Source: Inia geoffrensis (taxonomy: Eukaryota; Chordata; Mammalia; Artiodactyla; Iniidae). Taken from it: a DNA stretch of 64,000 bases. A model generated the notes under the pieces. The model was not told the origin of the DNA. It did no database searches and worked only from the letters and a program-made list of their open reading frames with translations. The stretch's first letter is position 1. Each line of letters opens with the position of its first letter. Location: the NCBI GenBank assembly GCA_036417435.1, contig CM070910.1, positions 75,934,784-75,998,783 of the forward strand, read 5' to 3'. The position numbers were made by a program, and so were the translations under genes. Below are positions 12,374 through 25,539 of the stretch, in pieces.

Positions 12374-13243
12374 GTACGAGAGTGCTTAAGGGTTACTGTT
12401 CGTGTGAGGGCAAGAGTTAGTGTTAGTGTCCTGGTTAATATTAGGGCACGGGTGAGGGTAAGTCTTCAGGTGAGTGTCAGGGTTAGGATTCGTGTTCGTG
12501 TTAGGGTTAGGGAATGGGGAGGGATTAGGGTACAGTTTAGGGTACGACAACCCTTAAGGGTTAGCGTATGTGTGAGGCCACGAATTAGTGTTGGTTTGCT
12601 GGTTAAGATTAGGGCACGGGTGAGGGTAAGGGTTCGGGTGAGGGTCAGGTTTACTATTCTGGTTAGGGTTAGGGTTAGGGAATGGGGAGGGATTAGGGTA
12701 CAGTTTTGGGTACGATGACGCTTAAGGGTTAGCGTACGTTTGAGGTCACTAGTTAGTGGTAGTGTACAGGTTACGATTAGGGCACGGGTCAGGGTAAGGC
12801 CACGGAATAGGGTCACGTTAAGGATTTGGGTTAGGATTATGGTTAGGGAATGGGGATTGATTAGGGTACAGGTTAGGGTATGGCAATGATTTAGGGTTAG
12901 CCTACGTAAGAGTGCATGGGTTAGTGTTGATGTACTCGTTAAAATTAGGACACGGGTGAGGGTAAAGTTTAGGGTGAGTGTCAGGGTTAGTTTTCAGGTT
13001 AGGGTTAGGGTTAGAGAATGAAGAGGGATTAGGGTACAGGTTAGGGTACAGCTGCGGTTTAGGGTTAGCATACGTGTGAGGGCACAGTTTAGTGATGGTG
13101 TATTGGTTAATATTAGGTCACGGGTGGGGGTAAGGCTTAGGGTGAGGCTCAGGGTTAGGATTTGGGTTAGGGTTAGGGTTAGGGAATTGGGAGGGATTAG
13201 GGTACAATTTAGGGTATGACAACGCTTAAGGGTTAGCGTACGT
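11229..13243 (+). repeat. Six-monomer HOR, two copies (1,007 + 1,008 bp)
   Basis: Copies start at 11,229 and 12,236 with the same subtype order as at 1,333-3,348. The first carries the one-base loss typical of block B. The second does not, and it runs into block C. Confidence 0.8.
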
Positions 13244-16145
13244 GTTAGGGTACGAGTTAGTGTTGGTGTCCTGGTTAAGATTAGGGCACCGGTGAGGGTA
13301 AGGCTTCGGGTGAGGGTCAGGGTTAGGATTCGTGTTTGGGTTAGGGTAAGGGAATGGAGAGGGATTAGGGTACAGGCTAGGGTACGACAACGCTTAAGGG
13401 TTCGCATAATTGTGAGGGCACGAGTTAGTGTTGGTGTACTGGTTAAGACAAGGGCACCGGTGATGGTAAGGCCTCAGAAAAGGGTCATATTCAGGGTTTG
13501 GGTTAGGGTTAGGGTTAGGGAATGGGGAGGGATTAGGGTGGAGAATATGGTACGACAACGCTTAAGGGTTAGTGTAGGTTTGAGGGCACGAGTTAGTGTT
13601 TGTTTACTGGTTAAGATTAGGGTATGGGTTAGGGCAGGGCCTCGGAAGAGGGTCAGGTTTAGGGATGGGGTTAGGGTTAGGGTTAGGGAATGGAGAGGGA
13701 TTAGGGTACAGGTTAGGGTACAGCTGCGGTTTAGGGTTAGCGTACATGTCAGGGCACGAGTTAGTGTTGGTGTCCTGGTTAAGATTAGGGCACGGGTGAG
13801 GGTAAGGCTTCGGGTGAGGGTCAGGGTTAGGATTCGTGTTAGGGTTAGGGTTAGGGAATGGAGAGGGATTAGGGTATAGGCTAGGGTACGACAACGTCTA
13901 AGGGTTGGCATAATTGTGAGTGCACGAGTTAGTGTTGGTGTACTGGTTAAGACAAGGGCACCGGTGAGTGTAGGCCTCGGAAAAGTGTCACGTTCAGGGT
14001 TTGGGTTAGGGTTAGGGAATGGGGAGGTATTAGGGTACAGGATGGGGTACGACAACGCTTAAGTGTTAGCGTACGTTTGAGGGCACGAGTTAGTGTTTGT
14101 GTACTGGTTAAGATTAGGGCATGGTTTAGGGTAGGGCCTCGGAAGAGGGTCAGGTTTAGGGATGGGTTTAGGGTTAGGGTTAGGCAATGGGAGGGATTAA
14201 GGAACAGGGTAGGGCACGGCAACGGTTTAGTGTTAGCCTACGTTGGAGGGCATGGGTTAGTGTTGATGGACTGTTTCAAATTAGGACACGGGTGAGGGTA
14301 AATCTTCGGGTGAGTGTCAGAGTTAGGGTTCGGGTTAGGGTTAGGGTTAGAGAATGGAGAGGGATTAGGGTACAGGTTAGGATACGGCTGCGGTTTAGGG
14401 TTAGCGTACGTGTGAGAGCACGGTTTAGTGATGGTGTATTGGTTAAGATTAGGTCACGGGTGAGGGTAAGGCTTAGGGTGAGGCTCAGGGTTAGGATTCG
14501 GGTTAGGGTTAGGGTTAGGGAATGGGGAGGGATTAGGGTACAATTTAGGCTATGACAACGCTTAAGGGTTAGCCTACGTGTGAGCGCACGAGTTAGTGTT
14601 GGTGTCCTGGTTAAGATTGGGGCACGGGTAAGGGTAAGGCTTCGGGTGAGGGTCAGGGTTAGGATTCGGGTTAGGATTAGGGTTAGGGAATGATGAGGGA
14701 TTAGGGTACACTTTAGGGTACAACAATGCTTAAGGGTTAGCGTACGTGTGAGGGCACGAATTAGTGTTGTTGTGCTGCTTAAGGTTAGGGCACCGGTGAT
14801 GGTAAGGGTTCGGGTGAGGGTTAGGTTTACGATTCGGGTTAGGGTTAGGGTTAGGGAATGGGGAGGGATTAGGGTACAGTTTAGGGTACGATGACCCTTA
14901 AGGGTTAGCGTTTTTGTGAGGTCACTAGTTAGTGTTAGTGTAGTGGTTATGATTATGGCACGGGTGAGGGTAAGGCCTCGGAAGAGGTTCACGATAAGGG
15001 TTTGGGTTAGGGTTATGGTTAGGGAATGAGGATTGATTAGGGTACAGGTTAGGATACGGTAATGGTTTAGGGTTACCTACGTAAGAGGGCACGGGTTAGT
15101 GTTGATGTACTGGTTAAAATTAGGACACGGGTGAGGGTAAAGTTTAGGGTGAGTGTCAGGGTTATGTTTCAGGTTCGGGTTAGGGTTAGAGAATGGAGAG
15201 GGATTAGGGTACAGGTTACGGTAAAGCTGAAGTTTATGGTTAGCATACGTGTGAGGGCACGAGTTAGTGTTGGTGTCTTGGTTAAGATTAGGTTAAGGGT
15301 GAGGTTAAGGCTTCAGGTGAGGGTCAGGGTTAAGATTCGGGTTAGGGTTAGGGTTATGTAATGGGGAGGGATTAGGGTACAGTTTAGGGTACGACAACGC
15401 TTAAGGGTTAGTGTACGTGTGAGGGCACAAATTAGTGTTGGTGTGCTGCTTAAGATTAGGGCACGAGTGAGGGTAAGGGTTCGGGTGAGGATCAGGTTTA
15501 CGTTTCGGGTCAGGGTTAGGGTTAGGCAATGGGGAGGGATTAGGGTACAGTTTAGGGTACGATGACGTTTAAGGGTTAGCGTACATTTGAGTTAACTAGT
15601 TAGTGTTAGTGTACCTGTTATGATTAGGGCACGGGTGAGGGTAAGGCCTCGGAAGAGGGTCACGTTAAGGGTTTGGGTTAGGGTTATGGTTAGGGAATTG
15701 GGAATGATTAGGGTACATGTTAGGGTACGGCAATGGTTTAGGGTTAGCTTACGTAAGAGGGCATGGGTTAGTGTTGATGTACTGGTTAAAATTAGGACAC
15801 GGGTGAGGGTAAAGTTTAGGGTGAGTGTCAGAGTTAGGTTTCAGGTTAGGTTAGGGTTAGAGAATGCAGAGGGATTACGGTACAGGATAGGGTACAGCTG
15901 CGGTTTAGGGTTAGCGTACGTGTGAGGGCACGAGTTAGTGTTTGTGTCCTATTTAAGATTAGGGCACTGGTGAGGGCAAGGCTTCGGGTGAGGGTCAGGG
16001 TTAGGATTTGGGTTAGGGTTAGGGTTAGGGAATGGGGAGGAATTAGGGTACAGTTTAGGGTACGACAACGCTTAAGGGTTAGTGTATGTGTGAGGGCACG
16101 AATTAGTGTTGGTGTGCTGGTTAAGATTAGGGCATGGGTGAGGGT
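12374..16145 (+). repeat. HOR block C, copy 1
   Basis: About 3.8 kb of domain-1 monomers. Its counterpart is 21,768-25,539 at a constant offset of 9,394 bp. It includes the 161/167 pair, a unit with GTTGTTGTGCTGC and a unit with GTTAACTAGTTAGTG that is peculiar to this block. The right end is a hybrid monomer at about 16,120-16,150. Confidence 0.86.
13926..14253 (+). repeat. 161-bp + 167-bp short monomer pair, copy 3
   Basis: Landmarks at 13,926, 14,087 and 14,254 give 161 and 167 bp. The same hexamer loss and single-base losses are visible. It lies in the right part (block C) of the first HOR copy. Confidence 0.85.
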
Positions 16146-16267
16146 AAGGCTTCGGGTGAGGGTCAGGGTTAGGATTCGTGTTAGGGTTAGGGTTAGGGAA
16201 TGGAGAGGGATTAGGGTACAGGATAGGGTACGACAACGTTTAAGGTTTGGCATAATTGTGAGTGCAC

Positions 16268-16595
16268 GAGTTAGTGTTGGTGTACTGGTTAAGACAATGG
16301 CACCGGTGAGTGTAGGCCTCGGAAAAGTGTCACGTTCAGGGTTTGGGTTAGGGTTAGGGAATGGGGAGGTATTAGGGTACAGGATGGGGTACAACAATGC
16401 TTAAGTGTTAGCGTACGTTTGAGGGCACGAGTTAGTGTTTGTGTACTGGTTAAGATTAGGGCATGGGTTAGGGTAGGGCCTCGGAAGAGGGTCAGGTTTA
16501 GGGATGGGTTTAGGCTTAGGGTTAGGCAATGGGAGGGATTAGGGAACAGGGTAGGGCACGGCAACGGTTTAGTGTTAGCCTACGTTGGAGGGCAT
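16268..16595 (+). repeat. 161-bp + 167-bp short monomer pair, copy 4
   Basis: This is the counterpart of 4,031-4,358 at an offset of 12,237 bp, and I found no difference between the two in what I compared. It marks the start of the second ~9.4-kb HOR copy. Confidence 0.85.
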
Positions 16596-19500
16596 GGGTT
16601 AGTGTTGATGGACTGTTTCAAATTAGGACACGGGTGAGGGTAAATCTTCGGGTGAGTGTCAGGGTTAGGGTTCGGGTTAGGGTTAGAGTTAGGGAATGGA
16701 GAGGGATTAGGGTACAGGTTAGTGTATGGCTGCGATTTAGGGTTAGCGTACGTGTGAGGGCACGGTTTAGTGATGGTGTATTGGTTAAGATTAGGTCACG
16801 GGTGAGGGTAAGGCTTAGGGTGAGGCTCAGGGTAAGGATTCGGGTTAGGGTTAGAGTTAGGGAATGGGGAGGGATTAGGGTTCAGTTTAGGGTACGAGAG
16901 TGATTAAGGGTTACCGTTCGTGTGAGGGCAAGAGTTAGTGTTAGTGTCCTGGTTAAGATTAGGGCACGTGTGAAGGTAAGGCTTCAGGTGAGGGTCAGGG
17001 TTAGGATTCAGGTTAGGGTTAGGGTTAGGGAATGGGGAGGGATTAGGGTACAGTTTAGGGTACGACAACGCTTACGGGATAGCGTACGTGTGAGGCCACG
17101 ATTTAGTGTTGGTGTGCTTGTTAAGATTAGGGTATGGGTGTGGTTAAGGGTTGGGGTGAGTGTCAGGTTTACGATTCGGGTTAGGGTTAGCTTTAGGGAA
17201 TGGGGAGGGATTAGGGTACAGTTTAAGGTACGATGAGGCTTAAGGGTTGGCATACGTGTGAGGTCACTAATTAGTGTTAGTGTACTGGTTACGATTAGGG
17301 CACGGGTGAGGGTAAGGCCTCGGAAGAGTGTCACGTTAAGGGTTTGGTTTAGGGTTATGGTTAGGGAATGGGGATTGATTAGTGTACAGGTTAGGGTACG
17401 GCAATGGTTTAGGTTTAGCCTACGTAAGAAGACATGGGTTAGTGTTGATGTACTGGTTAAAATTAGGACACGGGTGAGGGTAAAGTTTAGGGTGAGTGTC
17501 TGGGTTAGGTTTCAGGTTAGTGTTAGGGTTAGGGAATGGAGAGGGATTAGGGTACAGGTTAGTGTACAGCTGCGGTTTAGGGTTAGCGTACGTGTGAGGG
17601 CACGAGTTAGTGTTGGTGTCCTGGTTAAGATTAGGGCACAGGTGAGGGTAAGGCTTCGGGTGAGGGTCAGGGTTAGGATTCGTGTTAGGGTTAGGGTTAG
17701 GGAATGGGGAGGGATTAGGGTTCAGTTTAGGGTACGACAGTGATTAAGCGTTACCGTTCGTGTGAGGGCGAAATTTAGTGTTAGTGTCCTGGTTAAGATT
17801 AGGGCACGGCTGAGGGTAAGGCTTCGGGTGAGGGTCAGGGTTAGGATTCGTGTTAGGGTTAGGGTTAGGGAATGCGGAGGGATTAGTGTACAATTTAAGG
17901 TATGACAATGCTTAAGGGTTAGCGTACGTTTGAGGGCACCAGTTAGTGTTGCTGTCCTGGTTAAGATTAGGGCACGGGTGATGGTAAGTCTTCGGGTGAG
18001 GGTCAGGGTTAGGATTTGGGTTAGGGTTAGGGTTAGGGAATGGGGAGGGTTTAGGGTACAGTTTAGGGTACGACAACGCTTAAGGGATAGCGTATGTGTG
18101 AGGGCACAAATTAGTGTTGGTGTGCTGGTTAAGATTCGGGCACGGGTGAGGGTAAGGGTTCGGGTGAGGGTCAGGTTTACTATTCGGGTTAGGGTCAGGG
18201 TTAGGGAATGGGGAGGGATTAGGGTACAGAATAGGGTACGACAAAGCTTAATGGTTAGCGTACGTTTGAGGGCACGAGTTAGTGTTTGTGTACTGGTTAA
18301 GGTTAGTGCATGGGTTAGGGTAGGGGCTCGGAAGAGGGTCAGGTTTAGGGATGGGGTTAGGGTTAGGGTTAGGCAATGGGAGGGATTAGGGAACAGGGTA
18401 GGGCACGGCAACGGTTTAGTGTTAGCTTACGTTGGAGGGCATGGGTTAGTGTTGATGGACTGTTTCAAATTAGGACACGGATGAGGGTAAATCTTCGGGT
18501 GAGTGTCAGGGTTAGGGTTCGGGTTAGGGTTAGGGTTAGGGAATGGAGAGGGATTAGGGTACAGATTAGGGTACGGCTGCGGTTTAGGGTTAGCGTACGT
18601 GTGAGGGCATGGTTTAGTGATGGTATATTGGTTAAGATTAGGTCACGGGTGAGGGTAAGGCTTAGGGTGAGGCTCAGGGTTAGGATTCGTGTTAGGGTTA
18701 GGGTTAGGGAATGCGGAGGGATTAGGGTACAATTTAGGGTATGACAACGCTTAAGGGTTAGCGTACATGTGAGGGCACCAGTTAGTGTTGGTGTCCTGGT
18801 TAAGATTAGGGCACTGGTGAGGGTAAGGCTTCAGGTGAGGGTTAGGGATAGGATTCAAGTTAGGGTTGGGGTTAGGGAATGGGGAGGCATTAGGGTACAG
18901 TTTAGAGTACGACAACGCTTAAGGGTCAGCGTACGTGTGAGACCACGATTTAGTGTTGGTGTGCTGGTTAAGATTAGGGCACGGGTGTGGTTAAGGGTTG
19001 GGGTGAGTGTCAGGTTTACGATTCGGTTTAGGGTTAGGTTTAGGGAATGGGGAGGGATTAGGGTACAGTTTATGGTACGATGAGGCTTAAGGGTTAGCAT
19101 ACGTGTGAGGTCACTAATTAGTGTTAGTGTACTGGTTACGATTAGGGCACAGGTGAGGGTAAGGCCTCGGAAGAGTGTCACGTTAAGGGTTTGGGTTAGG
19201 GTTATGGTTAGGGAATGGGGATTGATTAGTGTACAGGTTAGGGTACGGCAATGGTTTATGTTTAGCCTACTTAAGAAGACATGGGTTAGTGTTGATGTAC
19301 TGGTTAAAATTAGGACACGGGTGAGGGTAAAGTTTAGGGTGAGTGTCTGGGTTAGGTTTCAGGTTAGTGTTAGGGTTAGGGAATGGAGAGGGATTAGGGT
19401 ACAGGTTAGGGTACAGCTTCGGTTTAGGGTTAGCGTACGTGTGAGGGCACGAGTTAGTGTTGGTGTCCTGGTTAAGATTGGGGCACGGGTGATGGTAAGT

Positions 19501-20616
19501 CTTTGGGTGAGGGTCAGGGTTAGGATTCGTGTTAGGGTTAGGGTTACGGAATGGGGAGGGATTAGGGTACAGTTTAGGGTACGACAGTGCTTAAGGCTTA
19601 CCGTTCGTGTGAGGGCAAGAGTTAGTGTTAGTGTCCTGTTTAAGATTAGGGCACGGGTGAGGGTAAGGCTTCAGGAGAGGGCCAGGGTTAGGATTTGGGT
19701 TAGGGTTAGGGTTAGGGAATGGGGAGGGATTAGGGTACAGTTTAGGGTATGACAACGCTTAAGGGATAGCGTATGTGTGAGGGCACAAATTAGTGTTGGT
19801 GTGCTGTTTAAGATTAGGGCACGGGTGAGGGTAAGGTTTCAGGTGAGGGTCAGGTTTACGATTTGGGTTAGGGTTAGGGTTAGGGAATGGGGAGGGATTA
19901 GGGTACAGTTTAGGGTATGACAACGCTTAAGGTTTAGCGTACGTGTGAGGGCACGAGTTAGTGTTGGTGTCCTGGTTAAGATTAGGGCACGGGTGAGGAT
20001 AAGGATTCTGGTAAGGGTCAGGGTTAGGATTCGTGTTAGGGTTAGGTTTAGGGAATGGGGAGGGATTAGGGTACAGTTTAGGATACGAGAGTGCTTAAGG
20101 GTTACTGTTCGTGTGAGGGCAAGAGTTAGTGTTAGTGTCCTGGTTAATATTAGGGCACGGGTGAGGGTAAGTCTTCAGGTGAGTGTCAGGGTTAGGATTC
20201 GTGTTCGTGTTAGGGTTAGGGAATGGGGAGGGATTAGGGTACAGTTTAGGGTACGACAACGCTTAAGGGTTAGCATATGTGTGAGGCCACTAATTAGTGT
20301 TGGTTTGCTGGTTAAGATTAGGGCACGGGTGAGGGTAAGGGTTCGGGTGAGGGTCAGGTTTACTATTCTGGTTAGGGTTAGGGTTAGGGAATGGGGAGGG
20401 ATTAGGGTACAGTTTAGGGTATGACAACGCTTAAGGTATAGCGTACCTGTGAGGGCACGAATTAGTGTTGGTGTGCTGGTTAAGATTAGGGCATGGGTGA
20501 GGGTAAGGTTTCGGGTGAGGGTCAGGTTTACGATTTGGGTTAGGGTTAGGGTTAGGGAATGGGGAGGGATTAGGGTACAATTTAGGGTATGACAACGCTT
20601 AAGATTTAGCGTACGT

Positions 20617-22637
20617 GTGAGGGCACGAGTTAGTGTTGGTGTCCTGGTTAAGATTAGGGCACGTGTGAGTGTAAGGCTTCTGGTAAGGGTCAGGGTTAGG
20701 ATTCGTATTAGGGTTAGGTTTAGGGAATGGGGAGGGATTAGGGTACAGTTTAGGGTACGAGAGTGCTTAAGGGTTACTGTTCGTGTGAGGGCAAGAGTTA
20801 GTGTTAGTGTCCTGGTTAATATTAGGGCACGGGTGAGGGTAAGTCTTCAGGTGAGTGTCAGGGTTAGGATTCGTGTTCGTGTTAGGGTTAGGGAATGGGG
20901 AGGGATTAAGGTACAGTTTAGGGTACGACAACGCTTAAGGGTTAGCATATGTGTGAGGCCACTAATTAGTGTTGGTTTGCTGGTTAAGATTAGGGCACGG
21001 TGAGGGTAAGGGTTCGGGTGAGGGTCAGATTTACTATTCTGGTTAGGGTTAGGGTTAGGGAATGGGGAGGGATTAGGGTACAGTTTTGGGTACGATGACG
21101 CTTAAGGGTTAGCGTACGTTTGAGGTCACTAGTTAGTGTTAGTGTACAGGTTACGATTAGGGCACGGGTGAGGGTAAGGCCACGGAATAGGGTCACGTTA
21201 AGGGTTTGGGTTAGGATTATGGTTAGGGAATGGGGATTGATTAGGGTACAGGTTAGGGTACGGCAATGATTTAGGGTTAGCCTACGTAAGAGTGCATGGG
21301 TTAGTGTTGATGTACTGGTTAAATTTAGGACACGGGTGAGGGTAAAGTTTAGGGTGAGTGTCAGGGTTAGGTTTCAGGTTAGGGTTAGGGTTAGGGTTAG
21401 AGAATGAAGAGGGATTAGGGTACAGGTTAGGGTACAGCTGCGGTTTAGGGTTAGCATACGTGTGAGGGCACAGTTTAGTGATGGTGTATTGGTTAATATT
21501 AGGTCACGGGTGGGGGTAAGGCTTAGGGTGAGGCTCAGGGTTAGGATTCGGGTTAGGGTTAGGTTTAGGGAATGGGGAGGGATTAGGGTACAATTTAGGG
21601 TATGACAACGCTTAAGGTTTAGCGTACGTGTGAGGGCACGAGTTAGTGTTGGTGTCCTGTTTAAGATTAGGGCACGGGTGAGGGTAAGGCTTCTGGTAAG
21701 GGTCAGGGTTAGGATTCGTGTTAGGGTTAGGTTTAGGGAATGGGGAGGGATTAGGGTACAGTTTAGGGTACGAGAGTGCTTAAGGGTTACTGTTCGTGTG
21801 AGGGCAAGAGTTAGTGTTAGTGTCCTGGTTAATATTAGGGCACGGGTGAGGGTAAGTCTTCAGGTGAGTGTCAGGGTTAGGATTCGTGTTCGTGTTAGGG
21901 TTAGGGAATGGGGAGGGATTAGGGTACAGTTTAGGGCACGACAACCCTTAAGGGTTAGCGTATGTGTGAGGCCACGAATTAGTGTTGGTTTGCTGGTTAA
22001 GATTAGGGCACGGGTGAGGGTAAGGGTTCAGGTGAGGGTCAGGTTTACTATTCTGGTTAGGGTTAGGGTTAGGGAATGGGGAGGGATTAGGGTACAGTTT
22101 TGGGTACGATGACGCTTAAGGGTTAGCGTACGTTTGAGGTCACTAGTTAGTGGTAGTGTACAGGTTACGATTAGGGCACGGGTCAGGGTAAGGCCACGGA
22201 ATAGGGTCACGTTAAGGATTTGGGTTAGGATTATGGTTAGGGAATGGGGATTGATTAGGGTACAGGTTAGGGTATGGCAATGATTTAGGGTTAGCCTACG
22301 TAAGAGTGCATGGGTTAGTGTTGATGTACTCGTTAAAATTAGGACACGGGTGAGGGTAAAGTTTAGGGTGAGTGTCAGGGTTAGTTTTCAGGTTAGGGTT
22401 AGGGTTAGAGAATGAAGAGGGATTAGGGTACAGGTTAGGGTACAGCTGCGGTTTAGGGTTAGCATACGTGTGAGGGCACAGTTTAGTGATGGTGTATTGG
22501 TTAATATTAGGTCACGGGTGGGGGTAAGGCTTAGGGTGAGGCTCAGGGTTAGGATTTGGGTTAGGGTTAGGGTTAGGGAATTGGGAGGGATTAGGGTACA
22601 ATTTAGGGTATGACAACGCTTAAGGGTTAGCGTACGT
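20617..22637 (+). repeat. Six-monomer HOR, two copies in second large HOR
   Basis: Copies start at 20,617 (1,013 bp: one base lost and one hexamer gained) and 21,630 (1,008 bp). The subtype order is the same as at 1,333-3,348. Confidence 0.8.
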
Positions 22638-25539
22638 GTTAGGGTACGAGTTAGTGTTGGTGTCCTGGTTAAGATTAGGGCACCGGTGAGGGTAAGGCTT
22701 CGGGTGAGGGTCAGGGTTAGGATTCGTGTTTGGGTTAGGGTAAGGGAATGGAGAGGGATTAGGGTACAGGCTAGGGTACGACAACGCTTAAGGGTTCGCA
22801 TAATTGTGAGGGCACGAGTTAGTGTTGGTGTACTGGTTAAGACAAGGGCACCGGTGATGGTAAGGCCTCAGAAAAGGGTCATGTTCAGGGTTTGGGTTAG
22901 GGTTAGGGTTAGGGAATGGGGAGGGATTAGGGTGGAGAATATGGTACGACAACGCTTAAGGGTTAGTGTAGGTTTGAGGGCACGAGTTAGTGTTTGTTTA
23001 CTGGTTAAGATTAGGGTATGGGTTAGGGCAGGGCCTCGGAAGAGGGTCAGGTTTAGGGATGGGGTTAGGGTTAGGGTTAGGGAATGGAGAGGGATTAGGG
23101 TACAGGTTAGGGTACAGCTGCGGTTTAGGGTTAGCGTACATGTCAGGGCACGAGTTAGTGTTGGTGTCCTGGTTAAGATTACGGCACGGGTGAGGGTAAG
23201 GCTTCGGGTGAGGGTCAGGGTTAGGATTCGTGTTAGGGTTAGGGTTAGGGAATGGAGAGGGATTAGGGTATAGGCTAGGGTACGACAACGTCTAAGGGTT
23301 GGCATAATTGTGAGTGCACGAGTTAGTGTTGGTGTACTGGTTAAGACAAGGGCACCGGTGAGTGTAGGCCTCGGAAAAGTGTCACGTTCAGGGTTTGGGT
23401 TAGGGTTAGGGAATGGGGAGGTATTAGGGTACAGGATGGGGTACGACAACGCTTAAGTGTTAGCGTACGTTTGAGGGCACGAGTTAGTGTTTGTGTACTG
23501 GTTAAGGTTAGGGCATGGTTTAGGGTAGGGCCTCGGAAGAGGGTCAGGTTTAGGGATGGGTTTAGGGTTAGGGTTAGGCAATGGGAGGGATTAGGGAACA
23601 GGGTAGGGCACGGCAACGGTTTAGTGTTAGCCTACGTTGGAGGGCATGGGTTAGTGTTGATGGACTGTTTCAAATTAGGACACGGGTGAGGGTAAATCTT
23701 CGGGTGAGTGTCAGAGTTAGGGTTCGGGTTAGGGTTAGGGTTAGAGAATGGAGAGGGATTAGGGTACAGGTTAGGATACGGCTGCGGTTTAGGGTTAGCG
23801 TACGTGTGAGAGCACGGTTTAGTGATGGTGTATTGGTTAAGATTAGGTCACGGGTGAGGGTAAGGCTTAGGGTGAGGCTCAGGGTTAGGATTCGGGTTAG
23901 GGTTAGGGTTAGGGAATGGGGAAGAATTAGGGTACAATTTAGGCTATGACAACGCTTAAGGGTTAGCCTACGTGTGAGGGCACGAGTTAGTGTTGGTGTC
24001 CTGGTTAAGATTGGGGCACGGGTAAGGGTAAGGCTTCGGGTGAGGGTCAGGGTTAGGATTCGGGTTAGGATTAGGGTTAGGGAATGATGAGGGATTAGGG
24101 TACACTTTAGGGTACAACAATGCTTAAGGGTTAGCGTACGTGTGAGGGCACGAATTAGTGTTGTTGTGCTGCTTAAGGTTAGGGCACCGGTGATGGTAAG
24201 GGTTCGGGTGAGGGTTAGGTTTACGATTCGGGTTAGGGTTAGGGTTAGGGAATGGGGAGGGATTAGGGTACAGTTTAGGGTACGATGACCCTTAAGGGTT
24301 AGCGTTTTTGTGAGGTCACTAGTTAGTGTTAGTGTAGTGGTTATGATTATGGCACGGGTGAGGGTAAGGCCTCGGAAGAGGTTCACGATAAGGGTTTGGG
24401 TTAGGGTTATGGTTAGGGAATGAGGATTGATTAGGGTACAGGTTAGGATACGGTAATGGTTTAGGGTTACCTACGTAAGAGGGCACGGGTTAGTGTTGAT
24501 GTACTGGTTAAAATTAGGACACGGGTGAGGGTAAAGTTTAGGGTGAGTGTCAGGGTTATGTTTCAGGTTCGAGTTAGGGTTAGAGAATGGAGAGGGATTA
24601 GGGTACAGGTTACGGTAAAGCTGAAGTTTATGGTTAGCATACGTGTGAGGGCACGAGTTAGTGTTGGTGTCTTGGTTAAGATTAGGTTAAGGGTGAGGTT
24701 AAGGCTTCAGGTGAGGGTCAGGGTTAAGATTCGGGTTAGGGTTAGGGTTATGTAATGGGGAGGGATTAGGGTACAGTTTAGGGTACGACAACGCTTAAGG
24801 GTTAGTGTACGTGTGAGGGCACAAATTAGTGTTGGTGTGCTGCTTAAGATTAGGGCACGAGTGAGGGTAAGGGTTCGGGTGAGGATCAGGTTTACGTTTC
24901 GGGTCAGGGTTAGGGTTAGGCAATGGGGAGGGATTAGGGTACAGTTTAGGGTACAATGACGTTTAAGGGTTAGCGTACATTTGAGTTAACTAGTTAGTGT
25001 TAGTGTACCTGTTATGATTAGGGCACGGGTGAGGGTAAGGCCTCGGAAGAGGGTCACGTTAAGGGTTTGGGTAAGGGTTATGGTTAGGGAATTGGGAATG
25101 ATTAGGGTACAGGTTAGGGTACGGCAATGGTTTAGGGTTAGCTTACGTAAGAGGGCATGGGTTAGTGTTGATGTACTGGTTAAAATTAGGACACGGGTGA
25201 GGGTAAAGTTTAGGGTGAGTGTCAGAGTTAGGTTTCAGGTTAGGTTAGGGTTAGAGAATGCAGAGGGATTACGGTACAGGATAGGGTACAGCTGCGGTTT
25301 AGGGTTAGCGTACGTGTGAGGGCACGAGTTAGTGTTTGTGTCCTATTTAAGATTAGGGCACTGGTGAGGGCAAGGCTTCGGGTGAGGGTCAGGGTTAGGA
25401 TTTGGGTTAGGGTTAGGGTTAGGGAATGGGGAGGAATTAGGGTACAGTTTAGGGTACGACAACGCTTAAGGGTTAGTGTATGTGTGAGGGCACGAATTAG
25501 TGTTGGTGTGCTGGTTAAGATTAGGGCACGGGTGAGGGT
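21768..25539 (+). repeat. HOR block C, copy 2
   Basis: Counterpart of 12,374-16,145 at 9,394 bp. After about 25,543 the two copies stop matching: here the unit continues as GGTTCGGGTGAGGG with TTTACGATTCGG, while copy 1 switches to a CTTCGGG unit. Confidence 0.86.
23320..23647 (+). repeat. 161-bp + 167-bp short monomer pair, copy 5
   Basis: Counterpart of 13,926-14,253 at an offset of 9,394 bp, with the same lengths and the same indels. It lies in block C of the second HOR copy. Confidence 0.85.

Larger units (their letters stand above)
3909..16145 (+). repeat. Large HOR, first copy (with an extra internal duplication)
   Basis: The left part matches the sequence 12,237 bp downstream (for example 4,182/16,419, 5,021/17,258, 7,708/19,945). 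The right part matches 9,394 bp downstream (for example 12,236/21,630, 14,276/23,670, 15,922/25,316). The difference between the two offsets is explained by one additional 2.85-kb block here (9,525-12,373) and by a hexamer gain in the second copy. Sequence identity is very high: comparing the left parts I noticed only about ten substitutions over some 5.5 kb, a count that is not exhaustive. This indicates very recent duplication or ongoing homogenisation. Confidence 0.88.
16146..25539 (+). repeat. Large HOR, second copy (9,394 bp, about 56 monomers)
   Basis: Starts where the sequence switches to that of 3,909 onward (offset 12,237) and continues through a single block B equivalent into block C (offset 9,394 relative to the first copy). 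Only one block B is present, so this copy is about 2.85 kb shorter than the first. It has one extra TTAGGG at about 21,379-21,402. Scattered single-base differences from copy 1 include positions near 17,893, 18,856, 19,998 and 20,604. Confidence 0.88.

Noticed and set aside
12540..12570. Inverted-repeat hairpin around CCCTTAAGGG as a terminator or operator (also near 14,886, 21,952 and 24,290)
   Set aside because: It is a one- or two-base variant of the common CGCTTAAGGG of the monomer, without a U-tract or gene context.
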